Source of the DNA: Hemibagrus wyckioides
Lineage: Eukaryota; Chordata; Actinopteri; Siluriformes; Bagridae
Direction: 5' to 3'
Length of the DNA stretch: 64,000 bases
Assembly: GCF_019097595.1 (NCBI RefSeq)
Contig: NC_080710.1
Coordinates: forward strand, 18,146,780-18,210,779
Below, in pieces: positions 39,544-52,045 of this stretch. The notes below the pieces were generated by a model. It was not told the DNA's origin, did not search any database, and saw nothing but the letters and a program-made list of their open reading frames with translations. The position numbers and the translations under genes are program-made. How positions within the stretch are numbered: the stretch's first letter is position 1; every line of letters begins with the position of its first letter.

Positions 39544-39546
<3 letters not shown>
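38299..39546 (+). mobile_element. Tc1-like transposon with intact transposase
   Basis: A 1248-bp element bounded by perfect 29-bp terminal inverted repeats (38299-38327 and 39518-39546), beginning CACTATATTGCCAAAAG. TA precedes the left end (38297-38298). The right end runs straight into a TG/TA microsatellite that hides the expected TA. It inserted into an AT-rich repeat. The intact ends and open frame suggest recent movement. Confidence 0.95.
38433..39464 (+). CDS. Tc1-like DD34E transposase, apparently intact
   Basis: A cut-and-paste transposase that binds the terminal repeats and inserts at TA. The frame is open upstream, but I chose ATG 38433 ([18 protein letters not shown]) because the N-terminal start matches Tc1-family proteins and the upstream part is repeat DNA. 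This gives 343 aa, normal for the family. Paired helix-turn-helix motifs lie at about 1-115, with a GRPRKL GRPR-type AT-hook at 59-64. Catalytic residues are all present: Asp154 in LWSDESRF, Asp245 in FQHDCAPVH, and Glu280 in [11 protein letters not shown], with exactly 34 residues between the last two. A glycine-rich stretch ([10 protein letters not shown]) is at 188-197. No frameshift or stop is seen. Confidence 0.95.
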   Translation: MGRSQELSEFQRGTVIGCHLCNKSIREISSLLNIPQSTVSCIIRTWKCLGMTATQPRSGRPRKLTERGQRMLRRIVRRGRQLSAESIATDLQTSCGLQISSRTVRRELHGMGFHGQAAASKPYITKCNAKRQMQWCKARRHWTLEQWRRVLWSDESRFSIWQSDGRVWVWRLPGEQYLSDCIVPSVKFGGGGIMVWGCFSGAGLGPLVPVKGTLNASAYQDISDDSMLPTLWEQFGAGPFLFQHDCAPVHKAMSIKTWMTESGVEELDWPAQSPDLNPIEHLWDELERRLRARPSRPTSVCDLTNALLEEWSEIPINTLLNLVDSLPRRVEAVIAAKGGPTSY

Positions 39547-39586
<40 letters not shown>

Positions 39587-40549
39587 TACACACACATTTT
39601 ATATTCTTTACAAATGATCAGTGACAATAGTGTGTTTTTAAGCTTTTAGCATGACTTCCAGGAAGAGAAAATGTAAAAAGATGTTTTTCTTTTTCTCACA
39701 GTAATAAAGAACAATTGTCCAGTCGAAGTCAGTTATCATAAAACGTATGCAGAACCTGCATGGACTGGTTCACTTATAAGAAAATTATCCAATCACATAT
39801 TAGCATAATAATTATAATTTCATAATATCCCAGAGCTGGACAACAGAGATATGCTGGTTTGAAGCCATTTAAATATATACATTATAAAATATATAATATA
39901 CATTATAAACCCCAATTTGAAATTTGTTCTTTTTTAACAAGTCAGCAGCATATCTGTCTGACCTTCACTTCAAACTCACCCACTTTTGCTTATATAAAAT
40001 CTCAATAGCAAACCTTTATCATACACTTGCCCATCTAAAAAAATATATGTACAGACATAGGTTTCAAAACAAGTCTTAGAATATAAGAGTAGATTATGGT
40101 GTTTGATTTCTGCTAGAATATCAGCATGATCTAAGCATCAAAGGAAGAAAAACTTGCTAGCTATCTAAAATCACCGACAGACACCAAACCAATGTCTTCA
40201 GTTAATCAGCTGCTCACCATAATGATAAATGATCACGTTGCAAGTTAAATCAACTGTGGGGAATAAACAAGTGATTATTTACTGCAGAGGAAAATGGACA
40301 AAAAAATGGAAAATGGAGAAGAAAACAGACAGAGCAGTCTTCATCACAATGATGAAAATCTATTACTTACAAAAAAAAAAAAAACATTCTTTTGAGATAT
40401 TTTCAATAGGAACACCAATAGAACAGAACAGTTCTTACTGTTTACAATAATGGGAATAATGACAGTGCAAAAGACAGTTGGGGTGAACACCAGCAACAAT
40501 GCACTAACATGACAATAATGCACTCACCACCATACCAATATATGGAGGT

Positions 40550-40584
<35 letters not shown>

Positions 40585-40941
40585 CCCAACCAAACCCTGC
40601 ACCTCACATGAACTGACTGTGCCAGGAGATTGATTCATAGCAAAGAAAAGAACTTCAAGATGTTAAAATAATTTAGTGTGACCTGGTCATACAGCTTGTC
40701 CATTAAAAAAAAAATAAAACAACCTGAAAGAGAATGAAACAGAACAGCTTCTGTGGATTGCATCCTTTCAAGAACTGCACAAAAGTCCAAGATATATCCT
40801 TATGTTTCAGATATACTGTTTAAACTCACTCCCATATCTGAGGAGACTGCATAAAACAGCTTCATTCTCACACCTCAGGGTCTTCTGAAGGGACCACATT
40901 AGGCTTCTGTCACACCAGAGGACACAGTCTCTCTATTCATT
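39547..40941. other. region downstream of the trnau1ap-like gene
   Basis: Holds a TG/TA/CA compound repeat at 39547-39598, an ATT array at 40552-40582 and presumably the 3' UTR of the minus-strand gene. No coding exon seen. Confidence 0.5.
40552..40582. repeat. (ATT)n microsatellite
   Basis: About ten ATT units. Confidence 0.9.
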
Positions 40942-43900
40942 CTACGAGTATTCAGGAGGGTATTCAGGAGAGTCAGAAGGGTATACAGGAGAGTCAGGAA
41001 ATTCAAAAGCAGGCCAATGGCAGTCTATAAGGGCATCATAGAGCTCCTCGCTGTCCTTCATGAACTGTCTGTTGGCTTCTACCACATCCAAGCCTAAACT
41101 GGGATCTGAAGGAAAGAAAGAATATCATCAGTATTTAAAGAGATGAGTAATTTGGCACAACTGATGAAGAGCACTTACCTTCAAGCCCATCATCCACACT
41201 TGTGTCTTCATAAGCCTGCTGGAAAATATCATTACGTATTAATATATTAGCTTATGCAAACAGCTGGTAACTTTCAAGTATTTATAGAGTAAATTAAAAT
41301 GTATTTACATTAATTCATCCAGGAAGAGGTGATCCTGGAGGATCCTACCTGATAGCAGTTATATGAACTCTGGCCCGTACTTTGATCATATCCCCAGCTT
41401 GAGTAGTAGTTAGGACATTGCTGATAGTACTGACTGTGGTAAGATGTATAGGACTGAGAGGAGTTGAAATCACTGTACTGGCTGTTGTCACATGTATATG
41501 GCTGAGAGCCATCATAATACCCACTCTCGTTTCTGCAACAATAACATCGACACCACACGTCTGCAAGTCTGCACAGTATGCAAATGCAATAACACTAGTC
41601 TCAGCCTCAGATATTTTGCCACAGGCTAAAAGACTTTGGCTCATGTGTAGTTAAGAAAAGTAGCAAAGTCTCTAGCAAATAATCTCTAGACATCTGGCTT
41701 ACAAGATGACAGTGACCGTAACCCTTCTGATTCTCTTAGTAAGATGCTCCAGATGGTGTAAATCTTAACTACAAAAGTGCTATTGTGTAAAAAAAATTTG
41801 TTTCGAGGACATCATGTAACATCATGTTTTTCGAGATACTATTTACTGTGTGCAGAGCAAGTAAATAAAAGGAAAGGAAATCAATGTCTACCTGTTATCT
41901 CCTTGTTTCCCAGTAGTTGCTGTTTTTAGCTTGAATCTTCTGGGCTGAGGAAGAAAACAAGCAATTTAAAGCATACACAGATGAATTTTCAAGACAAAAT
42001 CATGAGTGCCCAGTATAAGATGACCAACGAGAAAAGTGTTTTATGCATTTAACTTCAAAAGAGCCACAGGTAACAGAAATAAGGGGTAGTTGTTGATCGT
42101 ATTTGCAAAACCCTAAAGATGTTTTACATATCCATAATAATGACATACTGTGTGCATAGTATCAGTTTGACTGAAGGGATATTTATGTTCATTGAAAAAG
42201 ATAAGGATTTAAGGAATCTTTTTGTTTTATCATAACCGACAACCTTAAGAATTGTGCATCAGCATACATTACAGCATTAGACAAATGAGTTCAAATCCAA
42301 GAAGTGTTGAACTGAAAACTGAGTTAGAAGTCTTGTCAGACTCCCACTGTTTAACCCTTAGGCAAAGCTTCAGGGCTGGTGTGCAGTACTAGCGCTCAGT
42401 TTCCTTCTTAGAAAGTATATGCAAAATATTCCCAATAGGGGTCATTCAATGATATAAAAAATATATATATAAACAGGAAAAAAGTTAGCTGCATTTGTAC
42501 AGCTGATTGGAATAAAAGAATAATGTTTTTAAATAATCAAAAAATCAAGAAAAGAAAAATAAAGACAGAACACTACTGATGCTGTTAAAAATAAAGGACC
42601 CTTTGGGAAAATCAAAAGGTGTGTGCCAACATGACTGTAGAAGACGCACCAGCCATGTAGTCACTCAATTATCATAAGCAAACAATTTTCTTGCTACAAG
42701 GTAAGACATTTTATTCTCTTACACACAACATTTTTGTCCAAATGTTTGCTCATGATTACAGTTCCACTTGCTTGCTAGCAAATATTGACGAAAGGCTTAG
42801 CACCTAATAACCTCAGGCATATTTTGACAAACATAATTCAAGTCATCAAGCTGTCTGAACTGAATATCTAGAAATGTGGAATGAGTACCTTAAATTAGGT
42901 TTGATTAAACTGTAATTTGCCCATAAACATAAATCACTCAAGTCTTAAACATTTTCAAGCTGTACATACGGTCTGCATCCAGAGGAAGGAGCACATATAA
43001 GGTACGTGATGAACAACTGAAGAACAATTAGGCTAATTATTATTGACATTTTAGAACACCTATGCTATTTAATTAGCTGTTACAAAGCAAATATTACACA
43101 TAAAGTATGTGGACTCCTGATCAACCATTTGTGTGCCTTCACTAAACTGTTGCCTGAAATTTCCAGCACAAAATTGTCCAGAATAGCTTTGTGTGCTGCG
43201 GCATTAAGATATCTCCACACTAGAACTAAGGTACCAAGTACAAACCCTTGGTCAGGTCATAGTTCAAGAATGATGTTGCCCCTGCGCACAAAGCTATATC
43301 CAGAAAACATGGATTGCCCGGGATGGTATGAAGAGCTCCGACCTCAACCCCACTGAACACCTTTGGGCCCCCTAGCTCAATCCTCACTAATGCTCCCATA
43401 GCTTAAAAAGCACAAATCCTCAAGATCTATCAGAAAGCCTTCTCAAAAGAGTGAATGCTGTTACAGCACCAAAGTGGGATAATACCATATTAATGCCTAA
43501 GGTTCTGATATGATAAATGGCTTGGCTGTGACAAGATGTTCACATACTTTCAGCATAACAGTGCTTTATCTAGAGATATAGAGGAGGGTAGGTGAACTAC
43601 CGGCATGGATCTAGGTAGAAGTTTCCCGTTTACTTTTCGGAGACATCTCTCTGCAGAAGCTTCATCTGCCAGCTCCACAAAGCAATAACCAACAGAAGAC
43701 CTACAATTCAAACACCAACGCACATAATGAAATTTTGTGTATTCATCCAATGAAATATGGTCCACATTTAAAAGAGAAAAACACATGAAAAGAGGACAAT
43801 TAGTTTTATACTTGAGTCAGGACAGTGTGTGTAATTTGTAAACGTACCTGTTCGTTTTGTTTCGAACAATTTTCACACTGACCACAAGCTCTCCCATGGT

Positions 43901-44232
43901 GGCAAATGCACGGGTGACAAATTTTTCATCCATGTAAGGATCAACCTTTTAAAATAAGTAAAGAGAAGACAAGACCATACAGTAAAGCCTTGGATATTAC
44001 AGCAGGGAAATGAGTAACATCTAGTTATCTGTACTACAACTTCTCTTTAGAAAACTGCAATAGTAATGCATAATGCTGATGTCAATTTCATCTTTCACTT
44101 CAGGATCAAATTATTCACAAACAAGTTCTCAGATGTATATTTCTAAAATGTTGTTATTGTTATAGTCAGTTGTTAAGCCATACTCAATCTCATTCAGAAG
44201 ACACTTACGTTTCCCATCCACAAGCAGCTCAT
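40942..44232 (-). CDS. trnau1ap: tRNA-selenocysteine-associated protein 1 (SECp43)-like, with one RRM only
   Basis: SECp43 binds the selenocysteine tRNA complex and supports selenoprotein synthesis. Seven coding exons join in frame: 44232-44209, 43945-43848, 43700-43601, 41944-41892, 41532-41349, 41218-41179 and 41105-40942, giving 220 aa (human 287). RRM1 covers about residues 3-80, with RNP2-like LWMGNV at 4-9 and RNP1-like VGYCFVEL at 44-51. [17 protein letters not shown] follows. In human TRNAU1AP RRM2 comes next; here exon 5 goes straight into the Tyr/Gln-rich part ([19 protein letters not shown]). The C-terminal domain is conserved: [20 protein letters not shown] and DCHW, then a divergent Pro/Tyr-rich tail. 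The phase-2 junctions fit, so the loss of RRM2 keeps the frame. No RRM2 exon is visible between 41533 and 41891. Probably a fish paralog (a trnau1ap-like gene), and the one-RRM product may differ in function. Confidence 0.9.
41945..43600 (-). other. third intron of the trnau1ap-like gene
   Basis: GT-AG intron containing a deleted Tc1-like element at about 43095-43556. No RRM2-like exon seen. Confidence 0.7.
43095..43556. mobile_element. deleted Tc1-like element in an intron
   Basis: The right part carries transposase 3' remnants equivalent to [12 protein letters not shown] and a segment near ALTNAPIA, ending ACACCAAAG...ATTAATGCC (outline) before the end TTCACATACTTTCAGC. The left end has the inverse type AGTATGTGGACTCCTGATC. 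It is heavily deleted and carries stops. It is of the 'CACTATATGGCC' family, related to the MITE at 15.5 kb. Confidence 0.7.
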
Positions 44233-44239
44233 GACTCCC

Positions 44240-44560
44240 AAGCGTGTGGTTTGTGTTGATGAAGAATTCACGTTTTTACTACACTTCTTCTTCTGTACCA
44301 TTTCACCACGGAATAGTTACATACTGCCGCCTAATGGACAAAACGACAGCAACTCGAAACATGCGACTCCTACTTGTCCATTTCAGGCTCTATAACCATC
44401 ACTTACATTCCTCTATCTGCAAGCTCAGAAGGTTTTTAATGCGCTGTTAACACTACATGGATTGCTTGAGCGATTCATTAATACGTGATAAGTGCGTGGT
44501 CTATTCAGACGCGTGCGCATCGAGATGATGCTGAAACGGCGCTAGGGTTGCCAGGTGCAT
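44240..44560 (-). promoter_or_regulatory. trnau1ap: probable trnau1ap-like promoter region
   Basis: Directly upstream of the start exon. The part at 44500-44550 has clustered CpGs (ACGCGTGCGCATCGAG), in contrast to its AT-rich flanks. No TATA box is assigned. Confidence 0.35.
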
Positions 44561-45502
44561 GGATTTCTCTTTTGAATTAGGCTTACAAGTACAACCCGGA
44601 GTCGAGAGGGACACTTTATTTGTTTATATCAAAATATTTAATACTATGACACATTTTTGGGCCTTGTTGTAAGAATGAAAAGTTCTGTTATGTCCAGAAA
44701 ATTCTACCCTGCATTTGGAGAAGTGTACAAGTTTCCAGAAAAACAGACACCTCGAGACCAAACCACGTGTCATCTGCCAAAGCCCCAGATTTTTTTCATA
44801 AATGTCTTGTCTCTCAGGAAACTACATTTGACTTTATAGTTATAACTTATATAACTATATATAACCTATAACTATATAGTTATACACTGTTATTGGTGAA
44901 GTAGGGGGTATTGGGGTTAGTTTTAACAGTTGTTTTCTATGACGGATAGCATTTTTCATGTAACTTGATACTTTTTAATATTTTTGGCAAATAGCCTGAA
45001 TCGTTGTATTGGTTTGAAAAAATCCATATATTACAACAATTGAAATTGATTTATTTGCAAATTAGGCTGAATCACCGATCAATCCGAGTGAATGCTGTAT
45101 GCTGATGCACCTTCATGTGCTTAGTGCTTACAGAGCCAGAACTGTATCCATAAGTCTTCTAACTTTTAAGGCATTGAGTAAAAAATGTCTCCTCTTGCTC
45201 TGACACCACTGACTCGTCTGTATTGTTTGAGTGGTGTACAATAAAGTATACTCAAAGTTTACAATTGTCTCCACACTGTCAACTATCTTTGAAATCTGAT
45301 ATGCTAGCTTACCACCATATCACTGTCAGTCATGCTAAGGTTGGTTTTGAAATTTTCATTTGCATAAAAAATAATGCACAATTCAAAATGTTCCCCATAT
45401 TACATTCATACGTCAAAATTAAACTTTTTTACAGGAGAGCTGTTATTATTTCACCGTCACTGTTCTTTTCTGGCAGACAGATGATCTTAGTGAGTATGTG
45501 AT

Positions 45503-45640
45503 GATGTGGTAGCTCAGTGGTTAAGGTGTTAGACTACTGTTCTGAAGGCAGTGAGTTCAAATTCCAGGCACTTAATCTCAAATGCTCCATTATATAAAAA
45601 ATGTGATGAACTGTAAGTCACACTGGATGATGCTGTAAAT
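45503..45640 (+). mobile_element. tRNA-derived SINE
   Basis: GTGGTAGCTCAGTGGTTAAG (box A like) and GTGAGTTCAAATTCC (box B like) are spaced as in a tRNA-derived pol III promoter. The tail resembles ATGTGATGAACTGTAAGTCAC. The same family, in the other orientation, is at 20645-20830. Confidence 0.7.
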
Positions 45641-47609
45641 AATCAGTGAGTAATGCCACTGTTGCTAATTGAAGCAAGTGATAGAGTTACAATTGAGCAT
45701 GGTTACAACTGACCCCTCTCTCCTCTTCACTGCAGTTAATTCAGAGTGCTTTTTTAGAGCTTATGCATTTCACGTGGTGTGATCGGTTTCCTTTGGCTAT
45801 CAGGATGCATTCCTGCCATTACTACTATTCTATATATAATACTTTCTTACATATGCTTAAATAATGAAAATGTACTCTATGTATGTTTTTCAATTAGACA
45901 GTGATCAATAATTCTGATTAAATTATTTGTTGCAGCAGATAGATCTACTTATATGCCTGCTGTTACAATGAGAAACCTTTTGATTAATAAACACCGGTGT
46001 CTTATCGTTTTCTTCATTACACACCTCAAAAAAAAGGTAAACAAACTGAATCATAATATTAAGATGCTGTAGAAGCAGAACTAATTGTGGAGTCCTATAG
46101 TCTGCAGGCCTCAAGGACAGTGTACTTATGCAGCCTAAACCTCACACTACAACATATTTCACTGTTTCTGATCGGTTTAGCCCAAACAATGGCAGGCAGT
46201 AGGAGTTACTGACACTCTTAGTCATAGCGGTAGCAGCACTAAGCAAGTCTCTGTATCAGCATCCCTCTTTCTCCAGGCTCAATGTGGAGTAAATTCACAG
46301 ACTAAAAGTGGTTAATTGTTGCTGTCTACACGCCTGATTTGAGCTGCTTCACGCCTGTCGGGCCCCATTGCATCAACTAGACCATAGCAGAAGTCACTCT
46401 GTGTCATAAACAGGCAGCACACACATGCCTACATACATACACCCTAGAAACACATACTGACATACTAATACACAGTAATCCCTATAAATTGTTTTATTCA
46501 GTACTGAATTGATGAATAAATGTATGTATCATAATGTCTGTTACAAAATTATGAATAGAATAGAAATCATTTCTGAGTATGATCGCTGTTTTTGCAGCAG
46601 GGGTCACTCTTGCTTTCTTTTTGCACAGTCATTGAGGATGTTTTATGACCCTAAAAGGCCTGTCGTGAAAAGTAGAGGTCATCATCAGAAATTATTTAGA
46701 AATGTACTGCGAAATGAACACTTAAAGCCATGGCATGCAGAAAAAGGTGGCTTCCGTTTGTCCAGAGGCATTTCTGTGATAAATATGCTAAGTGCATACC
46801 TGCTCAGCTGTGAAACATGGTGGCATGGGCATGATTGGCTGCAAATAAAAATCTCTATTGTCTGTATTGTGTGTTGTGGTATGCTCATGCAGTAGGATGA
46901 AATTTTAAATATATTAATTCTTCTAGTGGCACTGAATGCATTACAGCTGAGTGAATATTGCTCTCAGAAGACAATGACCAGAAGCAACCTGCTTAAGCAA
47001 CTGTGTACTCTTTTCCATGGTAATTTGTCTAATTCCTTATAGTCGGTTACATTCAAATCATCATTTTATTTCAGGGGTGCAGAGCCAAGACAAACCCACT
47101 CCATCACTTTACTGAAACAGATCAAGGGTCTTTTTGAAGATTTTTTTTTAATAACTGCCATTCATGCTTATCCACTAGAAGTCTATTTAGCCATCATGCT
47201 GAAGCTGTTAGCCTGATCTAACTGTTGTGACAGCACTTTGGATCTCAGTGTGATCTCACATGTGTTGTTCTCATGGAAGCAATGCAATGTGCAAGGCCCC
47301 ACAGTCCTGCCATCATCAGATTCTTGTCACGGCCAAGAAAGTGTGCGTGTGTGTGTGTCTGTCTGTGTCTGTGTCTACCAAGCTTTATCTGTAAAGGGGG
47401 AATGCAATTTTTATTTTGATGTATAGACTGTTATGGCATGGTCTAGAAAGAGGTTTTTTGACCCATGTATTAATATTTTTAGGCAAGTGGGATTTAAGTA
47501 GACGCCGGAGCTGCAGTTTTTAATGAGTGAGGGGGCGGAGAAAGAACAGAGATGGAGGCTGAAGATGGGGGGGCATGGTTTTGATCTGGGGTCCTTCTGG
47601 AGAGGCATA

Positions 47610-47648
<39 letters not shown>
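47610..47648. repeat. (CA)n microsatellite
   Basis: About 19 CA units. Confidence 0.95.
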
Positions 47649-47651
<3 letters not shown>

Positions 47652-48418
47652 CATTACTTGTATAACCATGCTTGTGAAGATGTTGACCTAAATGTTAGCA
47701 TAAATTATCTAATCTAAAGCCAGCTTAATGTGATCACAAACATAAACAATAGAGCTATGAACTATAATAACCCTAAACCCATCAACCCTTGCTAGATTAG
47801 GTGGTTGTCTAGTCACAAAGCAATAGCATATGATTTACATCATTTAATACACATCAAACCATTAGGTGCACCCGTGTGCCCTGTAGATGCCCCTGTAGAC
47901 AGCAGAAATGAGAGCACTCCTTTCAGTTAAAGGTTAAAGGTGACCAGCCACTAGGGGGACAAGTGGACCCAAACCTTTCTAGCATACCAGACCGTTCACT
48001 TTAGAGGGCATGCCCGAATATGCTAAAGGATGACACATATGACATATGACATGACACACTTTTTCCCCATGTGTATGTAGACCGGTCCCCGTGATTTTTG
48101 TGACACTGAATTTTCAAATATACAACCCTAATATCACATTTAATATATCTTATATAACAATCTTCTCTTTGTAGTACTCTGTGACAGTTCCTGCTCCCAG
48201 ATGATCATGTCTTGTACTGACATTCTCAGAACAGTTGCTCTAATGCACGCGCATCATGGGATAAGTTTGCCAACAGCCAGCAAGTATACAAATAAGAAGT
48301 AAAAAATGTATATTGTCAATAGACTATACTTAAAATTAGACTTGAAAATAAATCCAAGATAATATATATCCCTTAGAGTAATATGGCAACATTGTATTTC
48401 TCTGGTCATCAACCTAAG

Positions 48419-48450
48419 GTGTGTGTGTGTGTGTGTGTGTGTACGTGTGT
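48419..48450. repeat. (GT)n microsatellite
   Basis: GT units with one TACGTG interruption. Confidence 0.9.
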
Positions 48451-50519
48451 AAAACAACACTGTGTGTGATGGAGTATGTGAGGTCCAGTCTATCACTGTT
48501 ATTAATAACACTAGACCCGGCAGCCTCACTCCAATAAATAAACCCAGCATGCCCTCCAACAGCCGTCATATTCCTGCCCTATAGTGCTCCATCTATCAGC
48601 TAGCCAGTTCACCCTGTGCTTAAAAAATGCTGCTGAAATATAGAGCTAGTGAGATACACAGAAAAAGACAAAGAGACCAAGAGACAAAAAAACAAGACGA
48701 GGAAGACAGGGACAGAGACAGAAATGAGAAAGTCCTACCAGTTTAGATCCAGAAGGATCCAGATGCAGGCCTCATGGTTGCCTCCCCCTTTCATGACATT
48801 TCTTTTTTCTTTTCTTTTTTTGTTTTATAGCAAAGCTGCCATGTGGCAACTCTTCACAGACTGCCTGTAAATTTCTTCATTTGGTAAAGCTATTTAAATA
48901 CTGTACATGTTTAATAATGCTTCAAAAAACACTTTTGGAGGAGGGTAGGAAGGTAACCACAGAGCACTGGAACTGAATTCACTTGTAGACCAGCATGCAA
49001 CTGCAATAGCACAGAGCAACCTCATAAAAAAATCCTGATCAGAGCACTGGTAAGAAATATTTGTGCATGGAACTGTATTATTCAAAGTTTAGTCCAACAC
49101 CAAAATGTTGAAAGTTTCTGTTGACTACAGCTGATTTTATATTATTTTTTTTAATTATTCCTGACAATTCACTGGAAAGCTGGAAAAAAAACTGCATACA
49201 GTTAGAGCAAAATGAAGAAGAAATATAAATGTAACTTATACAAAAATACACAAAAATAGAGATGACAAAATAGCCTATGCTTTACGTTTGTTCAATCGTT
49301 CATCTTTAGTAACCATTTTATCCTTTATAAGATCCAAAGCCTATCCTAGAAACACTGGACATGAGATGGTAATGTACCCTGTATAGGATGCCAGTCTGTT
49401 GCACACACACATGCACACACATGCACACACGCATTCACACCAAAGGGCAATTCAAAATAACTAATCTAACTATTGGCATGTTTTTTTTAGAAATCATGAG
49501 GAAACCAGAGAACGTTACACTATATGTGAAAAATTATGGAAGTCTAAGAAGCTCTCCAACAAGAAACTGACAAATGTAAATATTTTCATTCAAATTATTT
49601 TCAGGGTTTAAAATGAATGATCAGTGTGATTATTTATTGGTATCTAAATATCAGTAATGCATTTCATGTTATAAGATTACACTCAAATACAATTATTGTG
49701 CCTCACACAATTGAGAATATTAAAATGGTTGCAATCAAGATGTCATTTGTGCATGGAGATTTTCATCTGTCTCTGTACATATCTATAACCAAAAGCTGAA
49801 AATGAATATGGGTTAGACAGATTAGTAAAGGAATGTACTGTTGTGTGGAAATGTTGGAATGAAAGGGCACACACCAGTCAAAGAACCCATGCTGACCCAT
49901 ATTGATGTGTATATCATGTAGATATTAGTGAGCGTGCATGTGTTTGTGTGTGAGTGTGTGTTTGTGTGTGAGTGTGTATGTGTGTGCATATAAGTGTGTA
50001 TTGGGGGGAGGAGGGTGTAGTGTCTAGTGAGCCTCCATAACATCAAACAGCTGGAAGTGATAAAATATTTAGGATGTACTGGGAGTCTGTGATTATTAAT
50101 ACTCTCTTTTTCTTTCACTAGCCCCCCTTCTTTTCTTCAGTTGCTTGACCTTCTCTCTCCCTATACCCTTGATGAGGAAGGGACGTAACAGACTGTTAAT
50201 CAGGGCCAGAACCCTGGCGGCCTTTTCTCACCACAAGCAGGAGAAACGGTAGAGGCGGGCCTGCGTTAGCCGACGCTTGTGCTCCCAACCACGTCTGAGG
50301 ACACGTCATGCTCCAGTGACACTACACACGCTCACACAAACTTGCATCACGCATGCACAAGAACACTTCCCATCATCCCTGTCACCTGTGCAGGCAGCAC
50401 TGGGGCAAAGAGGAAGCTACTTGATATTCAAAGGAAAGACAGGAAGAGGGAGAGAGAAAGAGAGAGAGAGAGCGAGCATGGCAGAACGAGAGGAGCCATT
50501 CAGTTTGTGAAATAAACAT

Positions 50520-50990
50520 AACATGAGGGAGAAAACAGGCTGATGATTTATTAATCCTCCCCACTGCCTTTGATAATTCATTCCAGGAGACAGGATCCAA
50601 TTTGAGCGGAGCAAAAAGCACCCCCTAACCATCATCAAATAATAGGTGGAGCTGTCAGGTGCCAGCTCTGATGCCTCCCTGCCTTGGCTAAAGAAAGGAG
50701 AGCTTCTCTGCAGCCTCCACTGCAGCGAACCTGGCTAATTCATCATTTTGTTCAGACCTTTGAACAGCAGTTATTACAAGTGGAGCTCAGACAGCATATC
50801 ATTAAAGCCAGTGCAGATGTTTATCGTCAGAGGAATGTCTCCTCATGAAAAACTAGCGACAACGAGATGATATTAGTGAGGCCGTTAGATTTGTCATGCA
50901 TCGATTAAAATGAGGAGTCGGGGAGATGGAAGTGTGAGGCTGATATTTTTGTTCATGCTGTTAGGGTTTGTCACTATCAATAATTCCTAA
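50520..50990. promoter_or_regulatory. candidate conserved noncoding element
   Basis: A patch of high-complexity, balanced-composition sequence with no ORF or repeat, in the middle of a gene-poor stretch. It contains homeobox-type TTAAT/ATTA cores, for example near 50545 and 50898. Called only from its texture; no comparison could be made. Confidence 0.25.
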
Positions 50991-51854
50991 CTGCGTTTTT
51001 CTTTTTGCCCTCAAGTATCTGACTCAACCATGTCTAATATTTTAGCACATGCATCTTAAATATACATCAAATGTACATACTGTATGTGTGAAGTGATGAT
51101 TAATTGCTCAAAGAAACAATTTTGCTATCTGTGTGAAACCAGCAATGCTGACTCTGCCTCTGAGAGCCAGTGATGTGTCTAAATATGGGATCGAAATTAG
51201 TGGAGGTAAACAGAGTGAGAGAAAGAGATGGACAGAATAAAAAAAAGATTGCAACCATATTTGTGAGCAGGGTTGTTGTTCACTCATCATCCTACTGCCT
51301 TGAACTGCCCGTAATTCACAATTCTCCTCCAACTATCACACATCTGGAAAGGCCTCACCTTCTGTTTTATACCCATCACTCTGCCTCCATTACACCACTC
51401 CTGCTCTACACCCCCTCAAGAATCTATACACTGTGCAGTTATGTCTCTATCAGACTATCAGGATACCAACTCTACCACACACCCTTCACACATCAGGTGG
51501 AGAAATTCATTACAGCATGAACACACTGTTATCCAAACTCAAGCCAATGATGTCACTAATCTGAGGCAGAATGAAATGATCCAATCAGTTTTGCTTTTAA
51601 GTGAATAGAGTCACAAGTTCTGTTATATGCCCAGAATATGCCTGAATTTTGATAGACAGATCATATAGATAAACTTATGCACATTTTTCTTGTATGTTAT
51701 GAACTCAAACAAGAACCAGTATTATGTCCAGCTCCACTGGTTGACCATTTGATGGAATTGTCTCGATGAAATGAATGTTATGGTACACACACACACACAC
51801 ACACCATTTGAGGCCAATTTCAAATATACAATTATTACACTAATTAATTAACAG

Positions 51855-52045
51855 TAGGGCATTGATGACTCAGTGGTAGGTTTCTCGCCTACCATGCGGA
51901 AGGCCCGGGTTTGATTCCCAGTTAATGCCCAAACCCCAGCTACTGGATGCAGTACTGGTCCCAAACCTGGATAAAATGGGAGGGTTGTGTCAGGAAGTGA
52001 CCCCTCACACACAGGGAGAAGCTGAAAGATCAACAACAGCACTAA
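51855..52045 (+). mobile_element. tRNA-Gly SINE with RTE-like 3' tail
   Basis: The tRNA-Gly head (51859-51929) is followed by a body and a 3' tail reading GAAGTGACCCCTCACACACA, then GGGAGAAGCTGAAAGATCAAC. The RTE-like LINE at 21890-22350 ends GTGGTGACCCCTGAAAGGAA, then AATTCGAAAGAAGAAG. The shared tail suggests that the SINE used the LINE machinery. Confidence 0.75.
51859..51929 (+). mobile_element. tRNA-Gly-derived head of a SINE
   Basis: Close to tRNA-Gly(GCC) over its 71 bases. It has the acceptor-stem halves GCATTGA and TTAATGC, box A type ACTCAGTGGTAGG, and box B type GGTTTGATTCC. It is not a working tRNA: the T loop reads TTTGATT in place of TTCGATT, the T and D stems have mismatches, the anticodon position reads ACC rather than GCC, and it continues into a SINE body. 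Confidence 0.85.

Larger units (their letters stand above)
44561..50510. other. long region without a recognised gene
   Basis: AT-rich DNA with simple repeats and SINEs listed separately. Open frames such as 46509-46895 and 47523-47717 show no domain or splice context and are not called. A diverged interspersed repeat lies at about 49320-49510. Confidence 0.5.

Noticed and set aside
38825..39595. 256-aa minus-strand frame
   Set aside because: It is the antisense of the intact Tc1 transposase, extended by a TA/CA repeat.
41533..41891. Hidden RRM2 exon in the trnau1ap-like gene
   Set aside because: Reading the minus strand in this 359-base gap, I saw no stretch resembling RNP motifs (such as LFVGDL) between plausible splice sites.
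47238..47426. Short frame with a VCVSVCVCV stretch
   Set aside because: Translated GT repeat.
50277..50515. Plus-strand frames starting near 50277
   Set aside because: They are driven partly by a GAGA run, and lack a domain or conserved splice context.
51859..51929. A genuine tRNA-Gly gene
   Set aside because: It has several stem mismatches, an altered T loop and an ACC anticodon, and runs directly into a SINE body with a LINE-like tail.
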